The notes: generated from the sequence alone by a model not told the origin. 64,000 nt of DNA from Hyaloscypha bicolor E (GCF_002865645.1 NW_020194626.1:1347846-1411845), one strand, 5' to 3'; counted from the stretch's first letter, positions 9,760 to 21,000 are shown. Numbers and translations: made by a program.

Positions 9760-12585
9760 CTTAATATCTTTTATAATTATAAGGTTTTTCCCAGGCTCTC
9801 TATTATAGTATGCTTATTAGTGCCTAATGACTATTTAGCCTAGTTTAAAGTAGACTAGCCTATACTATCCGAATACTAGCTAGAATAAGTATATTTTCTC
9901 TACTAGGATAAAGGGGAAAACCCCAGGGACCAGACTTTAAGTTATTAAGAGATTATAGTTGTTTACTTTATAGAGCTACTTCAAAGACTTTTTTTATAGG
10001 CTTAGATACTTCCTTATTTAATATTAATAAGGGGGTATTACCCTATAAGTCCTACTAGCTTTATTCTAAAGAAATCAGGAAAACTAAACTATTTCTTACC
10101 TAAAGTATATTGAGTTATTTCCTTATTTAATTATTTAGGAAAGGTTTCTGAGAGAATATTAGCTAAGAGACTTAGTTATTTAGCCGAGACTAGTAACCTA
10201 TTATACCCTTCTCAAATGGGAGGTAGGCTATATAAGTCAGCTATTAATACTACTTTATTACTATAGAATAAAGTAGAGACTAATAAGTCCTATAAGCTAA
10301 AAACTACTACTTTCTTCTTAGATATTAAAGATGCCTTTGATCACGTATCCAAGAATAGGCTATTATAGATTATAATTAGTTTATTACTACCTACTAGCCT
10401 TATTCTCTAGGTATTATTATTCCTAGATAACCGAGTATTAAGACTAGCTTTTAATAATAGTATAGAAGCATTTAAGTCTATACTTACTAGCATTTCATAA
10501 GAGAGTCCTATATTACCTATACTATTCCTGATCTATATCCGAGATCTATTTAAATTAGTAAATATTAGTTTTAAGTCCTATTTAGATAATATAACCCTTA
10601 CTACTACTTCTAATAGCCTTAAAAAGAATATTAAGACTTTAGAGCGGGAAGTAAAGGATATAGTTAATCTAGGAAATAAAAATACTATTAGCTTTAATAT
10701 AGATAAGACTGAGCTTATTTACTTCGATAATTCCAAGAATAAACCTAGCTTAAAACTACCTAATAGGGAACTAGTTTCTCCTAGTAAAGTAGTTAAGTAA
10801 ATAGGAATATATTTCGACGAGAATCTCAGATTTAAGAAATATATAGCTTATAGGACTTCTAAAGCAAAACAAGCCTTTTATAGGGTTTAGAGACTTATAA
10901 ATATATTACGTAGTTTATTCCCATTTGTAATTAGACAGCTATATTTAGCCTATATTACTAGTATAATAGACTATGGTTCCTTACTATAGTAGAAGACCAA
11001 AAATAAAGCTCAAATTAGGCCTTTATAAGCTATTTAGAACCTAGCTTTAAGAAAAACTTTAGGAGTATTTAAAATGGCTTCTATTATTCCTATAGAGGTC
11101 AAATTAGCTTTACTTCTACCTATTATAAGACTAAACTATAGTTATTACCGATATGCCCTCCGTATCCTTAAATTAAGTCTAAATTATCCTATTAGACTAG
11201 AGTTTGAGAAGTTCTTCCAAAGATCTAAGTAATTAGAATTAGTAGACTCTAATATAGACTCTATTTATAGTCTAAATACAGATCTAGTTCAAGATTATAT
11301 GGCTAAAATGTCCCAAATTGAAATTATAGTCGATTCTATTAAGGAACTTATAGTCCCTAAAGACTTAGAGACTATAAGACACTTTTACTTTGCTCCCTGA
11401 AATAGAGAAGTATCTTATAAAATTACTATATCAAGACAGCCTAAGGAAAAGACTACTATATTATATAATCTCTATTTAAAGACTTTATATAATAATAGCT
11501 CTATATTATCTATATATATAGATAGATCTCAAACTCAAAAAGGAATCGGAATAGGCCTAGGACTCGTAGTCTATAGTTACGAAACTCCCTATATACCGGT
11601 TATAGCTAAATATAGAGAAAGCCAGAATATAAGAGCTAGTACTATAGTCTATAATAAAGAACTAGAAGGCGTTACTAGAGCTATTAAATATACTAGTAAT
11701 AAAGTAAAGAGAAGGAAGCTTTATAATATCTATATAAATAACCAAGCTAGTTTACTAAGATTAAAAACTCCTTCTAATAAGCCGGGACAAAGTCAATAGA
11801 TTAGAGCTATACTAGCTACTAAAGCCCTTATAGCTAAAGGAGCTAGTATAGAACTAATCTGGGTTCCAGGCTATACAGATATAATTGGGAACAAAGAAGC
11901 AGATATACTAGCTAAAATAGGTACTACTTCCCCTATATCAGGTGACCCCGAATTAGTAAAAACCTCCTTTGCTTTCCTAGAAGTCCAAATTAATAAAGTT
12001 AAGAAACAAGAGTATAGACTACTTTTAGAATCTTATACTAAACCAAAGACCCAGCTAGAATCATATAGTAATATATATCCGTAGAAAGTATCTAAGAAAA
12101 TACAGCTACCTTTAGGAACTTTAAGGCTACTAGCTAGTGCCTTCTTCTAATTAAAGCTAGGCCACGGATATATAAAGTCCTATTTATATAGGCTAAAAAT
12201 AGTGTCTAATAATAAATGCAAATGTAGGAAGACTGAGAATGCAAAGTACCTTCTTTTATATTACGAGCTATATAAGGAGGAACGAATTAGACTATTTAGT
12301 CTATTCAAGGGTAGCTTAGAGGCTAGTGCTTTTAACCTACGAGTTCTATTACATACGGAGATTGGTATACCGAACACACTAGTATTCTTAAAAGAGACTA
12401 GTATATATACAAGAAAATGGCATATGGACCGAAGCGTGGAAGTGAAAGAAGTGGAAATAGGGGTAGAAATAGGGGAGGAAATAGGGGAGGAAATAGGGGA
12501 GGAAATAGGGGTGGAAATAGGGGAGGAAATAGGGGAGGAAATAGGGGTGGAAATAGGAGATATGGAAATAGGAGAGTGGGAATAG
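9760..12585 (+). pseudogene. LINE A ORF2, 3' part (RT, RNase H, knuckle)
   Basis: This continues the ORF2 started at 2109. RT is recognisable at FLDIKDAFDHV (about 10315-10347), with SYLDNITL at 10576-10599 in place of YxDD. RNase H lies about 11510-11950 (IYIDRSQTQKG, VPGYTDIIGNKEAD with Glu to Lys damage). The last 127 codons (12202-12585) are fully open: CKCRKTENAKYLL, then IYTRKWHMDRSVE and a GEEIGEEIG repeat ending at the stop 12583-12585. The open tail may simply lack CpA targets. Early frameshifts near 9760-9990 and many TAG/TAA codons destroy the rest. Confidence 0.87.
12456..12563 (+). repeat. 12-bp minisatellite at the end of LINE A ORF2
   Basis: About nine units of GAGGAAATAGGG or GTGGAAATAGGG encode a Gly-Glu-Glu-Ile (or Gly-Val-Glu-Ile) repeat in the ORF2 frame. 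All reading frames stay open across it, which also yields spurious ORFs on both strands here. Confidence 0.9.
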
Positions 12586-12789
12586 GAGATAGGAGAGGAA
12601 TTGCGATTTATACTCATTTTCTTTATTTCCTTACTATTACTATTCTAGGGGTACGTCCCCAACCATTTATTATACCTATATTGGAAATTGGGCCTGTATA
12701 TAAACTACGGAGACACACGCTAGCTTGCTAGCCGTGCTACATAGTTCTAAACTAATAAAGCACGTTAAAAGGAAAAAAAAAAAAAAAAG

Positions 12790-14720
12790 AAGGTTCTCTT
12801 TATCTATAAAAGGAGAAGGCTTAGCCCACATGCTCTTTTTATCCTTCTTAGCAAGGTTCTCGCATATAATTACACCCAAATTAGCCTTAATCTGGGCTCC
12901 TTTCCTGAACTTATGATTAGATAATCGCCTAGAAGGCGAGAATATCTTATCTTCGTACTTTTCCAAAAAGGTGGCATGCTTATATATACCCTTTGCTCTA
13001 TAGGGTGTCTGGAAAAAGGGGGTTCTGGTATACTACCGATCGTCTAGTCCGCGAATTCCTGAGTTCTCCTTGCTATAATCGGTAAGCCTAGCTTCAGAAA
13101 AGGGTTCTACCAGATTATCTATAGTATTTCCAATCTCGTTTTCGATTTCCAAAGCCCTAGGAAGTAATAAAAGCTCCAAATCGTCTTTATTATCCTCATT
13201 AAGCTCGCTTAGGGGTTCAGGGGCATTATGTGATTCGGGCTATTACTCCTATATTATTAACCCCCTAGGCTTTACTCGGAGTTGTGGTTTATTAGATAAA
13301 GGTATACGAATTCCAAGTAATGGATTAGTCTTGCTATAATTATAAATACGTCCTCTAGTGCTTTTATTACCTAGTTTCTTGGCTGTTTGCTTCTCAAGAG
13401 CCTTTAAAACCATATCGGGGTTAAATGGGTAAATACCAGTTTTTGTGAAAGCCGAACATATATTCTTTTTAGTAAAAGCTAGAGCTCTGATTTGCTTGTA
13501 GTACTATAGGAAAGTCATTTTCGTAAAGTTGTTTCTACCCTTACGAACCTCGTCTTTAATTGCTCTTGAATACCAGTGCTTCTCCTGCTGGAAATACGTA
13601 ATATCCAATAGTTAATACAGGTATATAGAGTATATAATTAGACAGAAATAGATAATATCCAAAGACTCTATAGCTTGGATAAATTCGTATATTATATGGC
13701 TTCCGTATCTATCAAATATTAGAAGACGATATCTGCCCTTGACTTATAACTTAGTCTGGTAGTGGAAATGCCATAGCCACTTATAGGCTAGCTTGTCGTC
13801 CGTATATCCATTTTCAGAGGTTGCGATTTTGACGTTTGGGGCTAGATTATTATTAAAATGCTTCTGTATAAATATGCTATCTGGTATAATAATAAATGGA
13901 TCAAGCTCCCAGAAACTGGTAGATATATACTCTATAGCTATAACTAGCTCTCTTCGTATAGGATCCTTTATAAATACCTGAACTTAGTTAATATAGTTAC
14001 ATTTTTAGGGGCATTTTTAATAGGGTGGTTTTTTACTTATATGCTTTATATTCTTATGAGTAATTATAGTAGTATTTCGCATATATCCTACCCGGAATCC
14101 AATCTCGTCTATATTATATTAATTACCCTCGTAGATATTATACTTCTCCTTTACGGCCTTTAGATTATTAAAGTACTTCGTAACAATTTCGGGGGTAAGA
14201 GTATCCTTTCTTTTATAGTCTATAGGCTTAGTACAAACTATATAGTACCGGCCTAATTTCCTCTGTTTTTCTACCTAACGAAGGGCCTATATATCTCTAA
14301 TTCGGTCCGCAGGAGAGAGTATTTGACCCGTAGCCTTCAAAATTGATATAGCTACCGCAGTAACCATATCATATCGCAAAGGGTAATTCCTCTCGATATA
14401 TATATCTATATACTATATTAAGCTTGCTTCCTGGGCCTTATTCAAACGTATATTATACCCTCTATTCTCCGAAAGAGGCTTGGACCCCTTATATTAATCG
14501 AAACATGTTGAGTAAAATACGTCAAATATAGAGACAGAGGTTCGTAGGTTCGTAATTTCGGTTTCCGCAGGGTCCTTCCAAGTATATATGGCCTCCTTTA
14601 TCCGCTCCTCCTGTGCCATATACTGAACCGTCTTGTACCGTGGGAGTTTTTTGAGTCTCTGAACCACTTCCTTGTTCTTCTCTCTCGCTATACGGTATAT
14701 GGCTTTAGGTATGGTAGCAT
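12790..14720 (-). pseudogene. Fot1/pogo-type transposase (Tc1/mariner superfamily), RIP-damaged
   Basis: The minus-strand reading gives a classic fungal pogo transposase. The likely start is ATG 14619 (MAQEERIKEAI), although the frame is open to about 14730. A DNA-binding region follows (RLNKAQEASL, YPLRYDMVTAVA, about 14300-14450). The catalytic core has NIDEIGFRVGYM at 14080-14116, LLIFDRYGSHIIYEFI at 13683-13730 and LLDIT near 13598-13612, so the three acidic residues of the DDD triad survive. KKNICSAFTKTGIYPFNPD lies near 13430-13490, as usual after the core. About a dozen TAA/TAG codons interrupt it. The C-terminal part (12790-12966 open) runs into the poly(A) of LINE A, which inserted here. 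The enzyme would cut and paste its own element at TA sites. Confidence 0.88.
12800..12808. repeat. Target-site duplication, 3' side of LINE A
   Basis: TTATCTATA is identical to 350-358, about 10 bases beyond the poly(A) end, and lies in the pogo-like coding frame (Ile-Asp). Confidence 0.55.
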
Positions 14721-15000
14721 ATTCGATGATTTGGATAGAAACAGAGTGGTGTTAAGGAGTAAATTGGATACGATTTTTACATATGAGGTTATGCCGAGGC
14801 CGCTCGGTAAGCTCCGATAATTTACTTAATTAATTATTACTATAACCGGATGCGCTTTAATCAAAAAATACTCTATTAGGCAATTACTAGTCTAAGTAAG
14901 GGCTATAATTATATAAAAAAATTATTTTAATCGGATGTGTGGTTGTTTTTTAATATAATAAAAATGACTAAAAATCGATATCGGAGTTGCTATAATATCG
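14721..15000. other. Pogo-element upstream flank; possible terminal repeat
   Basis: There is no gene. The stretch contains ATAACCGGATGCGCTTTAAT (14844-14863), which read on the minus strand (GCATCCGGTTATAGTAA) resembles the ends of fungal pogo/mariner elements and would be the right terminus of this element. The matching left terminus cannot be placed, because LINE A interrupts the other side. This is tentative. Confidence 0.3.
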
Positions 15001-15007
15001 GACTTGC

Positions 15008-15690
15008 TATAACCAGCGAGCTTAGCGAGCTGGCCCGAACTGGGTGCGGAATTGCCTGCGAGTAGATAAGAGGCTTTAATAATCTTATAAGAGATTTCAT
15101 TTTCGTATATTTTATTCTTAATAATAACTAGACTTATTAGAATTATAGTAAAAGGCCTATTAAGTAGCAAATTATTATTAAGCTATTCTTTAGTTTCTAT
15201 ATTATCTGAGAATTATTACTTGCCTATAATTTCAGATTTATAAATTACTTAGCTAAAAGTATTTATTTATTTAATTAAATAAACTATATTTAGAATCTTT
15301 TTTTCTATTACTTTTAATAAATACTCGCTTATTTCCTTAGCTATTTCCGGCTTAAAATTATTAGAAATAAAGAAGTAATTAATATTTTTAAAGAACTTCT
15401 TATTAAAAATAATAGCCTTCTTATATTTTATAAGAAAAATATAGCTAATATTCTAATACTTTTTTACTAAGATAGAATTTGCTACTTAAAGCTTTAGTAA
15501 TAGCCAGATCTTTAATATTGCCTTTATACTAATTATAATTAATATTTCTAGAAATATAATATCTGGCTAGCTAAGAATAAGTAACTAGGTAAATAGAATA
15601 CTTATTTAATACCTAATAAAATCCGAGCCATATTAATAGATCTGTTCCACCCGGTTCGCTAATGCGAGCGACTTGGCAATCGGGGCCCCG
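15008..15690. repeat. AT-rich block bounded by weak inverted repeats
   Basis: The left side (15012-15058) holds AGCGAGCTTAGCGAGC and CGAACTGGGTGCGGAA. The right side (about 15645-15680) holds TTCCACCCGGTTCG followed by GCGAGCG, which is inverted relative to the left. The interior is AT-rich. One minus-strand frame across 14922-15440 is coherent apart from TAA/TAG codons (NRPFTIILISLVIIKN, KIIKASYLLAGNSAP), but I do not recognise it. It could be a small RIP-hit DNA transposon or MITE. No clear target duplication was found. Confidence 0.35.
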
Positions 15691-16002
15691 GATTCCCAAT
15701 TACTCGATATTTCGGTATCGGGGCTAAAGGAGCTGAATTCCCCCTATTTACTAGCTCGTTTAGCCCTATATTCTTCACTTTACTATACCTCATATTTTGA
15801 TTCTATAGGCTATAGTTTAATTTATTAATTTAAGATATTAAAGGAGGTAATAATAGGGGTAAAGACACTTCTCTAGAGCTCCCAAATATATATAGGGCCT
15901 CTGCTCCCTTATTCCCTAGATACAGTTCATAGTACAAGTACTAACTTTCCAAGTACAAATACTAATTCTATATACCTCTTAATTAATTACCTCACTTCTA
16001 AT
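15691..16002 (+). promoter_or_regulatory. GC-richer upstream region of the integrase gene
   Basis: There is no ORF. Composition is closer to host sequence than the AT-rich block on its left. Two near-repeats of CAAGTACTAACTTTC / CAAGTACAAATACTAATTC (about 15936-15968) lie 35-65 bases before the ATG, together with pyrimidine-rich stretches as seen in fungal promoters. A TATA-like ATATATATAGG is at about 15885-15897. The promoter role is inferred from position only. Confidence 0.35.
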
Positions 16003-16723
16003 ATGTCTCTTTTAACCCTTCGTTCATCTCTATCCCTACGTATGCCTCGTCAGTGTATATATGGGCGAGCAGAGCAATATTTTAATATTACTACTGCAGG
16101 GGCTCGTTCTTCTGGCACCCAGTTTTTACCCTCCCCTATTACTGAAGAGCCTACTAATAATTGGTCTGCTGAAGACGAAGCTGCATGGGATGAGAGGCTT
16201 ACTAAAGGGGGTAGTAAGAAAATTCTTACTACTAGGAAACGTATGGATATTAGATAGTGGTTGCAAAATCCGAAGGCTCCGCTTCCTGGTGGAAACAAGG
16301 CAGAGAAACGCTACTAGGCTAATATTAAGCACGATTCCGCTCTCTATAAGCTTCAGGACGGCCAGGTGTATCGCAAGGAATACTATAATAATCGACGTGG
16401 AGAGCTTATTCCCGCCCGGTATACCGTTTGCTATAATAACGCTTTTGAGATTCTTACTACTATCTATGAGAAATTAATATACCCTGGTTAGTACTCTCTG
16501 AAAGCTACTAATTTTTATACTAATTAAAAAATAGGCTCTAATACTATATTTGAGTATATACGGAAAATTTGGCATGGCCCGTCCCGTAACGATTACGCGT
16601 GGATTAGTATACGATGCGCTTACTGCAATAAAGAGAAGGTTCAAAAGAATAACAAGGGAGTATAGCCTATCCAATCTTATTATCCAGGCGAGTATATGGT
16701 TCTGGATTTAATGGATTTTCGTA

Positions 16724-16930
16724 TAAGTGTCCCCTAAGTCATGTGATTTGCCCCTATATTCCTGTATTTCCTGCATTTCGTACGTTTTTAAGCTTTTCGT
16801 GCGTTTTTGAGCTTTTCCTGCGATTTTCGCGATTCCTGCAATTTTTGCGATTTTCGTAAATTCCGAACCTTTTTATCCACACTTTATTAATACTATTATT
16901 AATACTATTATAGCATAATCCGGACAGAGA
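16724..16930. mobile_element. Short pogo-derived (MITE-like) insertion in the integrase gene
   Basis: The integrase frame is broken between LMDFR (ending about 16721) and EYMWIWQLK (from about 16928). The intervening DNA begins TATAAGTGTCCCCTAAGTC and ends GCATAATCCGGACAGAGAATA. Reversed, the right end reads CTGTCCGGATTATGC, so both ends carry TGTCC near a TA, as in pogo/mariner termini. On the minus strand it encodes a basic tail (ENRRKSSKTHEKLKN...GANHMT then TAG), like the C-terminus of a pogo transposase close to its terminal repeat. I infer an internally deleted pogo element inserted at TA. Confidence 0.5.
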
Positions 16931-17705
16931 ATATATGTGGATCTGGCAATTGAAATGCCACTTTTCCAAGTTCGTCTAGATCCGTGGGCTCAAGGCTAAG
17001 ACTACGGACGAAGCTGTGGACGAGCTTATTAAATAGCTAAATAATAATGGGTATATTTCCATTTTAGCCTGTAATAATGGGGGCGAGTTTAAGGGGAAAG
17101 TAATTGAGATTTGCAAGAAGAGAGGGATAAAGATTATTCGCGGATGAGCTTATTATCCTTAATCTCAGGGCTCTATTAAGGTAGCTAATCGAATCTTCAA
17201 GAAACGATTACGGGCCGTACGAGCGGATACTGGTATCTAATTGTGGATATAGTTACTTCCTTTAATCGCATGGGTAATTAATACCACAGCTATACCAGCC
17301 CTTCCTAAGGGAAATATACTATACGAGGTCTGGTTTGGACGAAAGCCACCTACTGATTTCCTGGACCACAAGGAGAGCGCTTACCGTATACGTACGGCCC
17401 TGGGAGATATAGGGGAAGAGGTTGAGAGTAATGAGAATAGTAGTTCTGAGGGTGGAGAGGATAGCCTATTCGTTAATGAGGAAGCAGAACAAGAGGAAGC
17501 AGCTGAGGAGATGATTTTATCTGAACTAACCAAGAGGGTTGCGGAGCATATGAGAAAACAGAGGGAGAATATGGTAAAGAGGGCGAATTCCAAAGCTCTT
17601 GAATATGATATTCAAGAGATTATAACACTCCAGATCCCAAAGCAATATAGATTCGGTACCGAAATAGCTAGGATTCCAGTAAGAGTTCTGGAAAAGACTT
17701 CAAAG

Positions 17706-17753
17706 GTATGTGATTTATAAGCCTTCCTTTTAATAAAAGCTAATTAAAAATAG
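17706..17753 (+). other. Probable spliceosomal intron in the integrase gene
   Basis: GTATGT donor, GCTAAT branch-like site (17739-17744) and TAG acceptor give a 48-base intron, typical of filamentous fungi. Read through, it contains an in-frame TAA at 17718-17720. Spliced out, KTSK joins GYRLATKYGELTTLWP, which restores the kind of tail seen in integrase-only proteins. The splice is inferred from sequence alone. Confidence 0.6.
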
Positions 17754-17817
17754 GGCTACCGTTTGGCCACTAAGTATGGCGAGCTTACTACTCTCTGGCC
17801 GCATAGTGCCCTCAATA

Positions 17818-17839
17818 AAATCACCTCCCAATTAACTTA
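17818..17839. repeat. Target-site duplication, left of LINE D
   Basis: AAATCACCTCCCAATTAACTTA directly precedes the poly(T) of LINE D. It aligns with the 35-bp units beyond the LINE's 5' end at 23857 and 23892 (AAATCACGTTCTCAATTAGC...). The integrase frame (NKITSQL) runs through it. Confidence 0.65.
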
Positions 17840-18068
17840 TCCTTTTTTTTTTTTTCCTTTTTTTTTCCTTTTAATATGCTTTATTAGTTTAGAACTATAT
17901 AGCACGGCTAGCTAGCTAGCGTGTGTCTCAGTAGCTAATATACAGGCCCAAAATCCAATATAGGTGTAATAAATAGTTGGGGACGTACCCCTAGAATAAA
18001 AACTTAAGGAAATAAAGAAAATGAGTATAAATCGCAAATCCTCTCCTATTTCCTATTCCCCTTTTCCC

Positions 18069-21000
18069 CTATTCCCCTTCTCCTATTTCCTCCCCTATTT
18101 CCTCCCCTATTTCCTCCCCTATTTCCTCCCCTATTTCCTCTCCTATTTCCTCCCCTATTTCCTCCCCTATTTCCTCCCCTATTTCCTCCCCTATTTCCAC
18201 TTCCTCTACTTCCACACTTCGCTCAATATGCCATTTTCTTATATATATACTAGTTTCTTTTAAGAATACTAGTATATTTGATATCCCAATTTCCGTGTGT
18301 AATAGTAACCATAGGTTAAAAGCACTAGCTTCCAGGCTCCCTTTAAATAGACTAAATAGTCTAAAACGTTCCTCCCTATATAGTATATAATATAGAAGGA
18401 GGTGCTTTGCATTCTCAGTTTTGCCACATTTGCATTTATTATTAGATGCTATTTTTAGCCTATATAAATAGGACTTTAAATATCCGTGGCCTAGCTTTAG
18501 CTAGAAGAATGCACTAGCTATAGGCCTAAGTATTTCCATAGATAGGTTTATTTTTCTGGATACTTTTTACGGATATATATTATTATATGATTCTAGCTAG
18601 GTTTTCGGTTTAGTATAAGATTCTAAAAGTAGTCTGTACTCTAGTTTCTTAACTTTATTAATTTCAACCCCTAGGAAAGCAAAGGAGGTTTTTACTAATT
18701 CAGGTTCTAATATAGGAGAAGTAGTGCCTAGCTTAGCTAGTACGTCTGCTTCTTCGTTCCCTATTATATCTGTATACCCTGGAACCCAGATTAGTTCTAT
18801 ATTAGCTCCTTTAGCTTTAAGGGCCTTAGTAGCTAATATAGCTCTAATCTATTAACTTTGACCGGGCTTATTAGAAGGAGTTTTTAGTCTCAGTAAACCA
18901 GCTTGGTTATCTATATAGATATTAAAAAGCTCTCCTCTCTTTACTTTGCTACTAGCGTATTTAATAGCCCTAGTAATGCCTTCTAGTTCTCCGTTATAGA
19001 CTATAGCACTAGCTCCTATATTCTGGCTTTCTCTATATTTAGCTATAACCGGAATATAAGAAGTTTCGTAACTATAAACCACGAGCCCTAGGCCTACTTT
19101 GATTTCTTTTTCAGTTTGAGATTCATCTGTATATATAGATAGTATGAAGCTACTATTATATAAAGTCTTTAGGTAGAAATTATATAATATAGTAGTCTCT
19201 TCCTTTAGCTCTTTTAATATAGTAATTTTATAAGGCACTTCTCTATTCCAGGGAGCGAAATAGAAGTGTCTTATAGTCTCTAGATCTCTAGGGTCTACTA
19301 GATTACTAATAGAATCTACTATAGTTTCTATTTGAGACTTTTTAGCCAAGCGATCTCGCTTTAGATTAGTATTTAGACTATAAATAGAGTCTATATTAGA
19401 TTCTATTACTTCTAAATCTCTAGATCTTTGGAAGGACTTCTCGAACTCTAGTCTAATAGGGTGTTTTAGACTTAGTTTAAGGATACGGAAGGCATATTAA
19501 CGTCGACTATGGTTTAGCCTTATAATAGGTGGAACTAAAGCTAATTCGACCTCTATAGGAATAATAGGAGCAGTTTTAAATACTCCTAGGGTTTTCCTTA
19601 GGGCTAGGTTTTGAATCGCCTATAAAGGCCGAATTTGAGCTTTGCTTTCAGTCTTCTACTATAGTATAGAACCATAGTCTATTATACTAGTAATACAGGC
19701 TAAATATAGCTGTCTAATTACAAAAGGGGATAAGCCACGTGATATATTCGTAAGTCTCTATACCCTATAAAAGGCTTGTTTTGCTTTGGAAGCCCTATAG
19801 GCTATATGTTCCTTAAATCTGAGATTTTCATCGAAATAGATCCCTAGCCATTTGACTACTTTACTAGGGGAAACTAGTTCCCTATTAGGTAGTTTTAGAC
19901 TAGGCTTATTTTTGGAATTATTAAAATAAATAAGCTCTGTTTTATCTATATTAAAGCTAATAGTATTCTTTTTCCCTAAGTTAACTATATCCTTTACTTT
20001 CCGTTCTAGGGTCTTTATATTCTTTTTAAGACTTTTAGAAGCGGTAGTAAGAAATATATTATCTAAATAGGATCTGAATTTAATATTTGCTAACTTAAAT
20101 AAGTCTCGGATATAGATAAGAAATAATATAGGGGGTATAGGGCTACCTTGTGAAATGCTAGTAAGTATAGACCTAAATACTTCTATACTATTATTAAAAG
20201 CTAGTTATAATACTCGGTTATCTAGGAATAATAATACCCAGAGAATAAGGCTAGTAGGTAGTAATAAACTAATTATGATCTATAATAGCCTATTCTTGGA
20301 TACGTAATTAAAGGCGCCTTTAATATCTAGGAAGAGAGTACTAGTTTTCAGCTTATAGGACTTATTTGATTCTACTTTATTTTGTAATAATAAAGCAGTA
20401 TTAATAGCTAACTTGTAGAGCCTATCTCTTATTTGGGAGTAATATAGTAGGTTACTAGTCTCGGCTAAATAGCTAAGTCGCCTAGCTAGTATTCTCTCAG
20501 AAACCTTCCCTAAGTAATTAAGTAGGGAAATAACTCGATATGCTTTGGGTAGGGAATAGTTTGGTTTCCCTGATTTCTTTAGAATAAAGCTAATAGCTTG
20601 TTTCCAGACTTTAGGGTAGTATCCCTTATTAATAAATAAGGAGTATAGCCTATAAAAGATATCTGGAGAAGCTCTATAAGTATGGACTATAATCTCTTAA
20701 ATAACTAAGTCTGGTCCAGGGGTTTTCTCTTTTATCTTAGAGATACAGGCTTATTCTAGCTCTATTTTAGATAAAATAGGCCAGTCCTACTTTAAGCTAG
20801 GCCTATAGTCTATTAGACTAATAGGTGCTATAATAGGAGAGAGTGGGAAAAGCATAGTTCTAAAGATATTATACTTCTCTTGGAAAGTCGATTTTAGCTT
20901 ATTTAAACTATTATCTAAGATACTAGGAATAGGTTAATATATAATATCTTATAGTAAGTTCATAGTCTTTAAAAAATCGACTAGGGAGTCTTTATTCTCT

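Larger units (their letters stand above)
9756..12789 (+). mobile_element. LINE copy A, 3' segment after the nested insertion
   Basis: The sequence after LINE B resumes the copy A element exactly where it broke off at 3360. TAATATCTTTTATAATTATA aligns with the copy B sequence TAATATCTTTAGAACTATG at 6327-6346. RT, RNase H, a 12-bp minisatellite, 3' UTR and poly(A) (12773-12789) follow. The first 230 bases (9756-9990) carry many small indels relative to copy B. Confidence 0.9.
16003..17839 (+). pseudogene. Stand-alone H2C2-rve integrase gene (retroelement or Ginger-like transposase), interrupted
   Basis: ATG 16003 opens 84 clean codons (MSLLTLRSSLSLRMPRQ...). The frame then continues through TAG/TAA codons (CAG/CAA origin): YRKEYYNNRRGELIPARY, then an H2C2-type zinc module with HPGQ reduced to YPG* and the pair CAYCNKEK (about 16614-16640), then YMVLDLMDFR. 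A 190-210-bp insertion follows (16724-16930). The rve core resumes as HFSKFV*IRGLKAKT (16959-), ACNNGGEFKG (Asp to Asn at the second catalytic position, about 17070-17100) and YYP*SQGSIKVANRIFKKRL (17150-17200). An acidic linker and a basic tail end in a 48-bp intron and GYRLATKYGELTTLWPHSALNKI. No RT or gag lies nearby, so this is an integrase-only unit. LINE D truncates it at 17840. Confidence 0.75.

Noticed and set aside
12261..12731. ORFs on both strands rich in SPIS or RGGN repeats
   Set aside because: The 12-bp minisatellite leaves all frames open. Only the LINE ORF2 frame (12202-12585) matches the other copies.
16050..16477. Alternative ORFs overlapping the integrase gene on both strands
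   Set aside because: The frame from ATG 16003 carries the integrase motifs; the others are shadows of it.
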